Shown: in pieces, positions 26,120-35,626 of the stretch
How the letters are laid out: every line of letters starts with the position of its first letter
Position numbering within the stretch: position 1 is the stretch's first letter
Origin: Piper betle
Lineage: Eukaryota > Streptophyta > Magnoliopsida > Piperales > Piperaceae
Direction: 5' to 3'
Length of the DNA stretch: 64,000 nt
Assembly (NCBI GenBank): GCA_033002965.1
Contig: JAURVB010002106.1
Span: forward strand, 30,225 to 94,224
Position numbers and translations under genes: made by a program
Notes under the pieces: generated by a model
What the model saw: only the letters and a program-made list of their open reading frames with translations
The model's database searches: none
Told to the model about the DNA's origin: nothing

Positions 26120-27122
26120 TTGTCTTCACACCTAGGCGGCCAGCTTCTACTCCGTACCTATACATCAAGACTAAATACTAATGCCCAGTATAATGCATGA
26201 ATGCTACACTCCCCATCAATCCATACAAGACAACATCTATTTACATGTATTTAAATTCAAACTCTAATTCATTATTATCATACATTTACATGCATTTAAA
26301 TTTAAATCAACACCTACTCACAATCACATCAAAATCACAAAACCATCAAATAAAATCGAATAAATTTCTATACCTAATTGTCAGTCATGCGGCGACGTCG
26401 ACAAAGTTGTGGCCGGCTCGAGTGAGGATCATGGGGAAAAAGAAAGGGAGCAAAAGAAGAAGGAAGTTGGGTAAGGAGGATGGCAGTGGCTGGATGGTGA
26501 CAGTGTTGGAGGCGTGAAATAAATAGATGCTAGTGGGGAAGAAAAAAGAGTGGTCTATGAGAAAAACAAGTGGTCAGGGAGAAAATCAAATGGTCTGTGT
26601 GAAAAAGGAATGGTCATTGAGAAAAACGAATGGCCAATGAGAAAAATGAATGGTCGGTAAGAAAAATGAATGATCGCATCATAATTAAAACTTGAGTCGG
26701 CTTTGACTCTAAAAAAATAATTATAACTCATAATAATTCTAAAAAATCTAGAAAAATAGGGGAAAATCCTATAAAACATAATACAAACAATATTACAATG
26801 ACACACTCTATAATTAATAATCCACCTAAACTACCTGTTATGTGTACTAATTAATTATTCAGCCTAGAAATAATTCTACGATCTAATTAAAATAAATAAT
26901 GAAAAATCTGGCACACTCTCATATATTCCAATAACTTATTTTGCTACTATCTTACTGACGTCATAATCATATATTTAGGCACACATGACTCTCATGGTCT
27001 ATAACACAAGACCGGCTTCGGCTCGGTACGTATGTTCTGAAATTGATCCGACTGAATATAACAGTCGAACTGACTGGTTCAGACTATAAAAACCTAACTT
27101 GATTCATGGGTTTTACAATGTT

Positions 27123-27530
27123 TGCTTACCATCCAGTGTGAGGCAATTTAGAAGTTTAATAAGTTTCCGTGAGTAATGGAATACTCATTTGCCAGTTTGT
27201 ACTAGTTATTTTTGGACCAATAACACTTGTTACTGATATTTTTCATATAAAATATATAGGTCTTACAAATCCTGAGTCAAATTTTGTAGGAGGACAAATA
27301 AACGTTAAACAGACTTGAGCTCAACAAACTTATGTAGTTTCTTACTTTTATTTATATTCGACATGTTTTGACGCGTATTGAACAATGTCTTTAATTTTTA
27401 TGACACTAAGAAAGTTGTTTCGATATATTTTATCGATTGAATCTTACCGACTAATAATTTTAAACATGACTCGACTCAATCATAACATTCCTGATTCTGT
27501 TCTTAGGTGAACCGAAATTGGGGTGTTACA
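27123..27530 (+). mobile_element. Family C LTR, resumed 3' end
   Basis: After the nested solo LTR, the family C LTR resumes (TGCTTACCATCCAGTGTGAGG, matching 58,489) and finishes at GGGGTGTTACA. It includes the palindrome CAATAACACTTGTTACTG near 27,218-27,235 and ATATATAGGTCTTAC downstream of it. Confidence 0.8.
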
Positions 27531-27556
27531 ATGTGCCTTTAGATTGTCACATGTTC

Positions 27557-28109
27557 TGGAGTTCAATTTAAAATTCTTTTACATACCTTATGATCTGATT
27601 TTTTCCCTTCAATAGATTTAATTATTTTTCCTACTCCCCTTTTTGGCTGGTAATGAAATTTGGGTTCGTACATGAAGATGCTTATCTTTAAAGTGTACTT
27701 TCTAATAATAATTGAAGCAAATTTCAAATTATAGGTGCTTTTATTCAATCATGTTTATACTTTATTTAAGATCTTACTTATATTTGGTTGTTTTTGAAGT
27801 AAAAGATTCATATATTTACGTCAAACCATTAACTACAAAGTTTAACAATTCAAAATTTATATTTGAGTCTACGACAAGATGCAATCTTTTCGAACTAGTT
27901 AGCTAAATCCAGGATGAAGGCTAGATAAAAGCTATCTAAATATAGATGAAGGTTATAAAATATAAACTATTGATATTTTTTTTCAACTTTGGGTTTAAAA
28001 TTCTTAGTATTTTAATTTTTTGGAAACGTATACTATTGAATGGTGTCTTAGGTAATTTGTAAAAAAAATTAAAACATGTTGAAGCTTGAAAAAACCTTTT
28101 ATTATTGAG

Positions 28110-28158
<49 letters not shown>

Positions 28159-28501
28159 ATAGACTATTTTTGTTAATTTTAATCTCTATAATTGTATGTT
28201 TTTCACCTAAACGAGCTACTTTCGACCTTATCATCGAGCTAGTTTTAAGCTCCCAAATGAGTTGGTTTCGAACTCTCAAACAAGCTAGTTTTGAGCTCCT
28301 AAATGAGCCGGTTTCGAGCTCCTCAAAATTTAACAATTTAAGTGTATTCAAACTCAAGTCAAGCACGAACAACATAAAAAATATTCGAGTCGATTTCAAG
28401 CATATATGTTCAAAATTTATTTGATCATGAGTCAAGTTTGAAAGAACTTTGAGCTATTCAAATCTAGTTAAGCTCAGCTCGCTCGCTCGTTTAACAACCC
28501 T
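27557..28501. mobile_element. hAT-like non-autonomous element with 8-bp TSD
   Basis: Perfect 8-bp repeats ACATGTTC lie at 27,549-27,556 and 28,502-28,509, the size expected for hAT transposons. The right end read on the minus strand starts TAGGGTTGTTAAACGAGC, a form common at plant hAT termini; the left end (TGGAGTTCAATTT) is only weakly similar, so the terminal inverted repeat is decayed. Inside are about four tandem copies of a 40-bp motif around GAGCTAGTTTYGAGCTCC (28,210-28,330) and a TA run (28,116-28,156). No transposase frame is visible. Confidence 0.5.
28116..28156. repeat. (TA)n microsatellite
   Basis: About 20 uninterrupted TA dinucleotides. They give rise to spurious isoleucine/tyrosine-repeat reading frames on both strands. 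Confidence 0.95.
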
Positions 28502-28509
28502 ACATGTTC

Positions 28510-30440
28510 TTGGTTGGTAGTCAGCCGCAAGGGGAACATGATGGTGGTAGTCCAATGGCATGAGGCTGGCCATAAATCTTGCCGATAGTGGCCCAAAGTG
28601 GCAGCTATGTTAAGTGTAAAAATACCCTAAAATGTTAGAGAAACCTCAAAAAATGGGTCGGCAATGCTAGGGCTGATGTGGCTAATCGAGATCTGCTCAC
28701 ATGGCATAATCTAGTCATCTAGTGAGTTGCGGGCCAAGTGAGGTCCACCTAGGGAATATAAAATATATACATGGTCGAAAAGCTCAGATCAGCATCGACA
28801 AAAGTCAAAATTGGCTCAAAGCCTAACAGAAACTCTATGTAAATGAATTGAGGCAAGAAAGATAAATAGGACAAAACCCTAACTCAATAGGTGAAGGTCT
28901 GGGGCTGAAATCAAAGTAGGGCCCATAGGGGCAATCCAGTAGTCTAAGATTCCTAAAATGGATGCAATGAGACAGTCTAACTCAAAACCAAATTGCTACT
29001 AAACTCAAGGAAACGACCCTAAACTAGAACTACACAACCAATGAAAATCAAACACCTGCTTGGCAATTGGGGTTAACGGGAAAACTCAACCGCAGATGCA
29101 CCCAATGCCCAAGCTCACAACACACACAAGGATACTCTTACTATCGGATCGATTGAACTAGACTGACTGCATGCTACTAGGATCGACCCAAAAACAAACC
29201 ACCCGTAAAATACTGCGCTTATAGCTGAGTTTTGCATAGGCTACCTACTCGAGGGGACAAAATTATGGAAAGTAGCAGGGATAGGCTACTGCAAGTAGTA
29301 AAGCTGCTACCTTTCCTCAATGTTTGCTGCCATACATACTGATACAAGCCAAAAAGAGAAATATGCCCCATCAACATTGTAGACCTGCCTCTTGTGAACA
29401 AGATGGAAGTAATAGCACACAAATATACGATGTAGAGCAAAAGTTATAGTAGATCTACTAAGACCGTGCAAACAAGAGACCATGGCATGTTAAAAAATAC
29501 ACAACTATTTATTTAGGAACGCCAAATTTATAAAACTACCACCTAAATGATCCTACAATACTCAGCTACAAGGAAACAATATCAGAAAAACATAAACAAA
29601 ACATCCCACTAAGAAATGGCAAGGAAGAACATGAACACAGCACCCAAAGGAAGAGAAACATTTCTCCAAAGCACTAAGGGGAGGAGGTCGTCTCTTTGGG
29701 AGGGGAAGAAGACTAGGAAGCAAGGAGGGGCCATGGGAGGAAGGGAAGAGAAGCCATGGGAGGAAGGGAAGAAGACTAGGAAGCAAGGAGGGGCCAGTCC
29801 AAGCAAAAGAAATGGCGAAAAGATGAGGAGACAAGGGCTTTTTATAGAAAAGAGAAAAACTGTCGCTATCCAAGGATGCTAGCCTTTGTGACCCAAACCA
29901 CAAAAGCATGGCCTGGTGATGTCATAGGCATGGCCGGTTGGAACTAGGGCATGGGATGGGTGCGAGGGTGCTGGCCCGGCTCCTTTGTGCTAGCCCAAAA
30001 CACTAATTACTCAAAATTGTCAGCTCAAGGGCACTAGAGTGGCACCTTTATGCTGGAAGCTAGGTACACGCACTTAATGTTCTCACCTCGAGACAATTGG
30101 GACGTCCTCGAAAACTACATCACGGCTCCCGCAGGGGTTAGGATTGATGAGAAGGATTCTAAACACATGACAAACAATCTAGACTCGTAAAAAACACAAT
30201 CCTAGACCTAAGTAGACTTGATTAGGATAAAAACCAAAAATAAGAATTGAGACGACTTTGCGTCTAGTTGAGTAGCACCAAGCACCAAGCACCAAGCACC
30301 AAGCACCAAGGAGACTAAGATCACAGCTCGTACATACTATGCCATACATGCACATACGGCAAAAAGGGTTGAACAAACAACCACTATGGGTCAAGACCAA
30401 ACAAAATTAAAACCATCAAGCAAAAAGGTCGGGTTTTACA
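28510..30440 (-). mobile_element. LTR-like fragment, one end truncated
   Basis: The right edge GTCGGGTTTTACA gives TGTAAAACCCGAC on the minus strand, a typical LTR start here. Part of it (28,860-28,960) read in reverse resembles the family C LTR near 12,906-12,970 (GGATTG.GCC.CTATGGGCC, TTGAGTTAGGG), so it is probably a diverged C-type LTR. The expected TGTAACACCCC end is absent at the left, where the hAT-like element adjoins. A purine-rich stretch (29,610-29,800) holds a direct repeat of about 55 bp (GAAGACTAGGAAGCAAGGAG twice). No gene is supported. Confidence 0.4.
30274..30311. repeat. Short tandem repeat (AGCACCA)5
   Basis: Five near-perfect copies of a 7-bp unit lie inside the LTR-like fragment. 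Confidence 0.9.
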
Positions 30441-32159
30441 AATATATTGCCATGTGCTCTCATATAATATGAAAGGTCACACATTATAACATGGAAACTA
30501 GGATTCAATATAAATTATTATAAAACTTGTATATTATAGAAATATTAGAAAAACTAAGACTATTTATAGCTTCAATTAAGATTAATCGTAGTAAACAATA
30601 CCTATATATACTACATATATACTATTGACACTTCAAGACACTTCACACCTATTAATAGGAAAAGTCCTAGCAACATAACTATAGATAATATAATTATCAT
30701 CAATCAACATATAATTACGCCAAGTAGATAGTTAAATATATTGTCATGTATTCTAGAGGTTGAAGATGACTAAGTAGTTTTCAATCAGTTCAGGGGTAAT
30801 TTATACATTAAATTAGAAAATCAGTATTAATTTTCTAAATACGTAGGCATAAATTTTTTTTAATTTCCTATGTAAAAATGAATAGGAAAAAGAAATTTTT
30901 ATGGTTTTAGTTTTCTTTGATTACACATCTATTATGTCTTCTTTGAATTTAAAAAATTTAAATTGTGATTTTCTTTTGACAATGTAGATGTTTAAATTTA
31001 TTTATTTTTTGAATAATTTTTTTAATATTAAACCATGTATAAAACAATTCAGATTTGTTAAATTCTTCATGTATTTTGCACAAGTTATATTAGGAACACT
31101 TTCCACAATAAACAATAGAAGGTATACAATAAGAATTTGCATTAAAAAAAGATCTAGTAAAAGAAATACCTATGGACATGCAAAGTTAATGTTATTGAAC
31201 TAAGTTTTATTTGCTTAATTGAATTTTCTCCTTATGTAAATAAAAACAATTATGAATTCGAAAATAGAAATAAATTTTATTTTTTATGGTTTGAATATTT
31301 CTTTATTACACCTTTATTATTATTATTAATTTAAAAAATTGAAATTGTATTTTTCTATAGTGAATCCAAGCATTTAATATTTTTAGTTTTATAGTTGAAT
31401 AGTTTCTCCAATATTAAACCATTTCTATATGAAAAAACTCAAGTTTGTTACATTTTCATATTTATTTTTCCCTAGTCATATATAAATAAGTAATAGGAAT
31501 ATTTTTCGCAAAAAGAACAATGCATGCAAGGTCTAAAAGAAGATTTATGCAAAACGAAAGAGACAAAATCGAGTAAAAACAATACCTATATACGTATCTA
31601 AACTTTCTACAGATTTCTTTTTATTTTATTTATTCATATGTTACAAGTTGTCTTTAGTATTTATTATAATATGATATTGAATATTGTACATAATTTAATT
31701 TTACATTTAAATAATTTTTAAAAAATTGATTGTTTTCACTATTTACATAAATTGCTCCAAGGTAAAATTTTAATTAGCATTTCAGAGGTAAAATTTTAAA
31801 TTATTTTCTCCAATATGATATTTTAAATTTTGATAATGTAAATGTGATGACTTTCACATTGCTAATTTATTACACTGTATGATCCTACAAATAAATTAGA
31901 AACTTGTAATTCAATGAAATATTATCGACTAACAAATATGATAGTAAAAATTATTAAAATAGACTTGTGAAATAAGATGTATAACTTATTTGAAATAGGA
32001 AGAGGACCCAGATCCACTTTCATGATTACAAAGGGTAATCCGAGTTAAGGAGACTATAAACCTACATAAGAATAAATTAGAAGACATTTTTTTCCCCAGA
32101 CCATAAACAAATTAGTGGACTTGCAAAAAGAGGACGGAGATAGTGAGAGATATTGTATT
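30441..32159. other. AT-rich intergenic DNA with diverged duplicated blocks
   Basis: No gene is supported in this 1.7 kb. The blocks 30,920-31,170 and 31,285-31,590 are diverged copies of each other (TGGTTT..., CCAATATTAAACCAT..., ending RAATACCTATRGACRTG / CAATACCTATATACG). A third copy of the end motif (AAACAATACCTATATATAC) is at about 30,592, so this may be a decayed tandem repeat. The 71-codon frame at 30,988-31,203 is of low complexity and is not called. Confidence 0.45.
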
Positions 32160-32183
32160 ATATTATATATATATATATAGAAA

Positions 32184-32213
32184 AGGGAGTCTGTGCTTGA
32201 GAGCACAGACTCC
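32184..32213. repeat. Terminal hairpin of foldback element
   Basis: GGGAGTCTGTGCT, a TGAG loop, then AGCACAGACTCCC: a perfect 13-bp stem. Only the left end has this extra inverted copy of the terminal motif; the right end has a single copy. Confidence 0.8.
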
Positions 32214-32237
32214 CTACCTATGCTTGAATTTGTTTCC

Positions 32238-32267
32238 AGCCGTTGGATCGCGATCCAACGGCTGGAA
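32238..32267. repeat. Perfect 30-bp palindrome
   Basis: CCAGCCGTTGGATCG is followed directly by its exact complement CGATCCAACGGCTGG. The right arm has only the short form CCGGCCGG at the matching place, so this palindrome is specific to the left arm. Confidence 0.8.
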
Positions 32268-32885
32268 ATCATTCCCCTCCCTTCCCCCTCCTCTCCTCTC
32301 CCGGAGTCCTTTCCCGGCGGCCCTTTCAACGCCCCCTCGGCCCTACAGTGCTCCCCCGCGCATTCCCGCGCCGCTGCCCCACTCGTCCGCCACCCACCCG
32401 CCCGGCCGCAGCTGCCGGAAATCATTCCCCCTCCTCTCCTCTCCCCGAGTTCTTTCCTGGCGCCCCTTGCAACGCCCCCCTCGCCCCGCCGCGCTCCCCT
32501 GCGTGGGCTGATTCCCGCGCCGCTGCCCCGCGCGTCCGCCACCCCCGCCCGGCCGCGCCCCCGGCCGCAGCTGCAGCCGGCGGCACCCCTGGCCGCGCCG
32601 CGGCGCCTCCCTGCCCTCTCCCAAAGCTCCCCCTCCCCCTCCCGGCCGCCGCCGGGCGTCTACCCTCCGGCCCACTCCCCCCCTCCCCGGCCCCCGGCGG
32701 CAGACGCAGGCCCCCCGCGTCTACCCCCCGAGCACCCCCTTGCATCCCCCGGCAGCGCCAAGGCCCTGCCCACCACCCACCCCCCCCCCCCACGGCCGCA
32801 GATGCAGGCCCCCCACCCCTCTGTGGACGGCAGAAGAAACAGGGGAGAAAACAGAGGAGTAGTCAATGGCAATTTCGTAATAAAA

Positions 32886-33947
32886 ACTTGACTCGTTCCC
32901 GACTTGAGTCAATACTACGAAATGAATTTTAAAAATAAAGTAATTTCGTAATAAAATTTTGACTCGCTCTAAACTTAAATCAATTTTATGAAATAACTTA
33001 TTTTTTAAAAAATAATTTCATAAAATTGACTCGAGTGAGGATCAAGTTAAGTTTTTATCATGAAATTATTTTATTTTTTAAATTTTATTTCATAAAATTG
33101 ACTCGAGTCAGGATCGACTCAAGGTTTTATTACAAAATTATCTAATCTTTTTAAAATTCATTGCGTAATATTGACTCGAGTCGGGATCGAGTCAAGTTTT
33201 TATTACAAAATCTTTCGTAATAAAAAGTTGACTCGGTCCCGACTCGAATCAATATTACGAAATGAATTTTAAAAAGATAAAATAATTTTATAATAAAAAC
33301 TTGAGTCGATCCTGACTCGAGTCAATTTTATAAAATAAAATTTAAAAATAAAGTAATTTCGTAATAAAAATTTGACTCACTATAAACTTAAATCAATTTT
33401 TGAAATAAATTATTTTTTAAAAAAATAATTTCATAAAATTGACTCGAGTGAGGATCGAGTCAAGTTTTTATAATGAAATTATTTTATTTTTTAAATTTTA
33501 TTTCATAAAATTGACTCGAGTCATGATCGACTCAAGTTTTTATTATAAATTTATTTTATCTTTTTAAAATTCATTTCGTAATATTGACTCGAGTCGGGAC
33601 CAAGTCAAGTTTTTATTACGAAAGATTTTGTAATAAAAACTTGACTCGATCCCAACTCGAGTCAATATTATGCAATGAATTTTAAAAAGATTAGATAATT
33701 TTGTAATAAAACCTTGAGTCGATCTTGACTCGAGTCAATTTTATGAAATAAAATTTAAAAAATAAAATAATTTCATAATAAAAACTTGACTCGATCCTCA
33801 CTCGAGTCAATTTTATGAAATTAATTTTTAAAAAATAAGTTATTTCATAAAATTGATTTAAGTGTAGAGCGAATCAAATTTTTATTACGAAATTACTTTA
33901 TTTTTAAAATTCATTTCGTAATATTGACTCGAGTCGGGAACGAGGTA
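32886..33947. repeat. Array of 16 dyads (GACTCG-N9-CGAGTC type) in foldback core
   Basis: Sixteen 21-bp dyads occur at about 70-bp spacing (starts near 32,890, 32,961, 33,029, 33,098, 33,171, 33,230, 33,303, 33,373, 33,441, 33,512, 33,586, 33,643, 33,717, 33,789, 33,855 and 33,926). Linkers are AT-rich and alternate in direction (TTTTTATTACGAAAT and its complement). Copies about 413 bp apart resemble each other most, for example 33,029 with 33,441 and 33,303 with 33,717, a higher-order repeat of six units. Confidence 0.8.
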
Positions 33948-34560
33948 AGTTTTTATTACGAAATTGTCATTGACTACTCCTCTGTTTTCTCCCCTATTTC
34001 GTCTGCCGTGCCCCCTCTGTTTGGCCATGCGACCCACCGCCGGCGACCTCGCCGCCGTCCACAGGGGGTGGGGGGCCGCATCGCCGTCGTGGGGGGGGGG
34101 CCTGCGTCTGCCGCCGGGGGCCGGGGAGGGGGGAGTGGGCCGGAGGGTAGCGCCGGCGGCGGCCGGGAGGGGGAGGGGGAGCTGCAGCTTTGGGAGAGGG
34201 CAGGGAGGCGCCGCGGCACGGCCAGGGGGTGGGGGCAGCGGCTGGCAGGTGCGCGGCTACAGCTGCGGCGGCGTTGCAAGGGGCGCCGGGAAGGAACTCG
34301 GGGAGAGGAGAAGAGGGGGAGGGTAGGGGAATGATTTTCCGGCAGCTGCGGTCGGGGCGTGGCCGGGCGGGTGGGTGGCGGACGAGCGGGGCAGTGGCGC
34401 GGGAATGCGCGGGGAGCACGGCGGGGCCGACGGGGGGCGTTGCAAGGGCCGCCGGGAAGGGACTCTGGGAGAGGAGAGGATGGGGAAGGGAGGGGAATGA
34501 TTTCCGGCCGGAAATAAATTCAAGCACAGGTAGGGAGTCTGTGCTCTATATATATATATT

Positions 34561-34802
34561 ATACACAATAATAAAATAGTTTAATATTAAATAGGTAATT
34601 GCCTTTAGCAAAGGCGACGACTAGTGGTGGTGAGCAGTGGCTTTTGAAAATTCAGCTGTACAGAGGCCACTAGGAGAAGGTAAAGTGAAGATGGTTGTGG
34701 AAAGGTCCCTTCTAGGGAACTTTGTCGGCTGGCCCCCCATTCAGCGGGCAAGGTGAGCAACGACTACCGACAAATCACCCTTCCTCCCAATTCACCTCCA
34801 CC
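34561..34802. other. Intergenic, nothing recognised (ends with left hAT TSD)
   Basis: A short stretch between two transposons with no frame or repeat that I can support. Its last eight bases, CCTCCACC (34,795-34,802), are the left TSD of the next element. Confidence 0.6.
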
Positions 34803-35626
34803 CCGGGTTGAGAAATCGGATCGGCGCGATGCCGATCCGATTTCGGGCCGAATCGGTCGGCCCCGAATCGGTCGCTGAATCGGCCGATTTCGGCCGATTC
34901 CAACCGATTTAACTCGGAATCGGAATCGGCCGATTTAAATCGGAATCGGTTTTTTACGAAATTACTAAAATACCCTAGGTATGATTTTAATTAAATTAAT
35001 TAAGCATGGGTAAAATGGTAATTTGGCTTTTAAAACCCTCCCGCTCCGCCGTCGCGCTCGCTCCGCCGCCTCCGCTCCGCTCCGCCGCAGCTCCGCCACG
35101 GCCGTCCGACCACGCCACTGCCGTCCGACCATGCCGCCGCCCCGTTTCCGCCCCCGCCGTGCGTCCCCGACTCCGGGGTCGCCGCCCTCCGCTCCGCTTC
35201 CGCCGCAGCTCCGCCACGGCCGTCCGACCACGCCGCCGCCCCGTTTCCGCCTCCGCCGTGCGTCCCCGACTCCGGGCTCGCCGCCGGCGGGGGTAGGGAG
35301 GGGAGGGTGGCATTCTCGTAATTAAAAGTTGACTCGAGTGTAACTCGAGTCAAAAATAATAATTAATTTATAAATAATTTAAAAAAATCTTAAAAAATAT
35401 TTAAAAATATCATAAACTATAATACACAGAATAATATCAAAATAACATCAATACCTAATTTTAATATATTTATATTATGAATTATCAAATTATTATATAT
35501 AACCGATTAAATTAATTTGGACCGATTCAACTGAACCGATTCCTGGCCGATTCAGACCGATTCCGATTCCGATTCCGATTCACTGGAAAACCGATTCCGA
35601 TTCCGATTCCGATTTATGCAACCATG
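34803..35626. mobile_element. hAT-like non-autonomous element, CCGATT-rich ends
   Basis: An 824-bp element lies between perfect 8-bp repeats CCTCCACC (34,795-34,802 and 35,627-35,634), as hAT insertions produce. The ends are imperfect inverted repeats: GGTTG..AAATCGG at the left, and the complement of CCGATTTATGCAACC at the right. Both subterminal zones are packed with AATCGG/CCGATT copies (34,818-34,952 and 35,502-35,613), typical of transposase-binding subterminal repeats. The GC-rich centre (35,037-35,310) has a direct duplication of about 110 bp, then a GACTCG-N9-CGAGTC dyad at 35,332-35,352. No transposase frame is present. Confidence 0.72.

Larger units (their letters stand above)
15447..27117 (-). 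mobile_element. Solo LTR, family B, split by a complete family A element
   Basis: The LTR's own sequence is 15,447-16,922 plus 26,125-27,117 (about 2.47 kb). It starts TGTAACACCCCAAATCCGG and ends CATGGGTTTTACA on the plus strand. Perfect TSDs ATGTT flank it (15,442-15,446 and 27,118-27,122), and joining the outer flanks restores the family C LTR (TTAAGTATGTTTGCTTAC, as at 58,483). It carries the family B minisatellite at about 26,545-26,680 with roughly seven units, the longest of the three B copies here. Confidence 0.88.
12600..27530 (+). mobile_element. Family C 3' LTR, split by nested insertions
   Basis: The LTR starts with TGTAAAACCTAGCTTTGGG at 12,600 and ends with AAATTGGGGTGTTACA at 27,530. 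Its own sequence is 12,600-15,446 plus 27,123-27,530 (about 3.26 kb); everything between is younger insertion. It pairs with the LTR at 56,059-58,901, including the GC-rich segment (13,100-14,000), a strongly AT-rich TTTA/TTAT stretch (14,160-14,760), a TATA box (15,163), and the CAATAACACTTGTTACTG palindrome (27,218). A polypurine tract precedes it, so it is the 3' LTR of a plus-strand element whose 5' half is rearranged or outside the window. Confidence 0.82.
32160..34560. mobile_element. Giant foldback (long inverted repeat) element
   Basis: About 2.4 kb in which the two halves are reverse complements around an axis near 33,400. The outer ends GAGCACAGACTCCCTACC (from 32,201) and GGTAGGGAGTCTGTGCTC (to 34,546) are perfect inverted repeats flanked by TA runs. 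Next come GC-rich arms (32,270-32,830 and 33,990-34,500) and then an AT-rich core (32,870-33,965). Each arm has an internal direct duplication of about 150 bp (ATCATTCCCC...GGCCGCAGCTGCC). Frames across the arms (up to 232 codons) exist only because GC-rich DNA lacks stops and they are proline/arginine-rich in every frame. No transposase is visible, so it is non-autonomous; I cannot assign it firmly to Mutator, hAT or another superfamily. Confidence 0.75.

Noticed and set aside
28086..28435. Frames of 106-112 codons spanning the TA run
   Set aside because: The Ile/Tyr repeats come from the microsatellite and the rest is transposon sequence.
32193..32932. Overlapping frames up to 232 codons in the GC-rich arms of the foldback element
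   Set aside because: All six frames are open because stops are rare in GC-rich DNA; the products are proline/alanine/arginine-rich without a domain, and the mirrored arm gives the same pattern.
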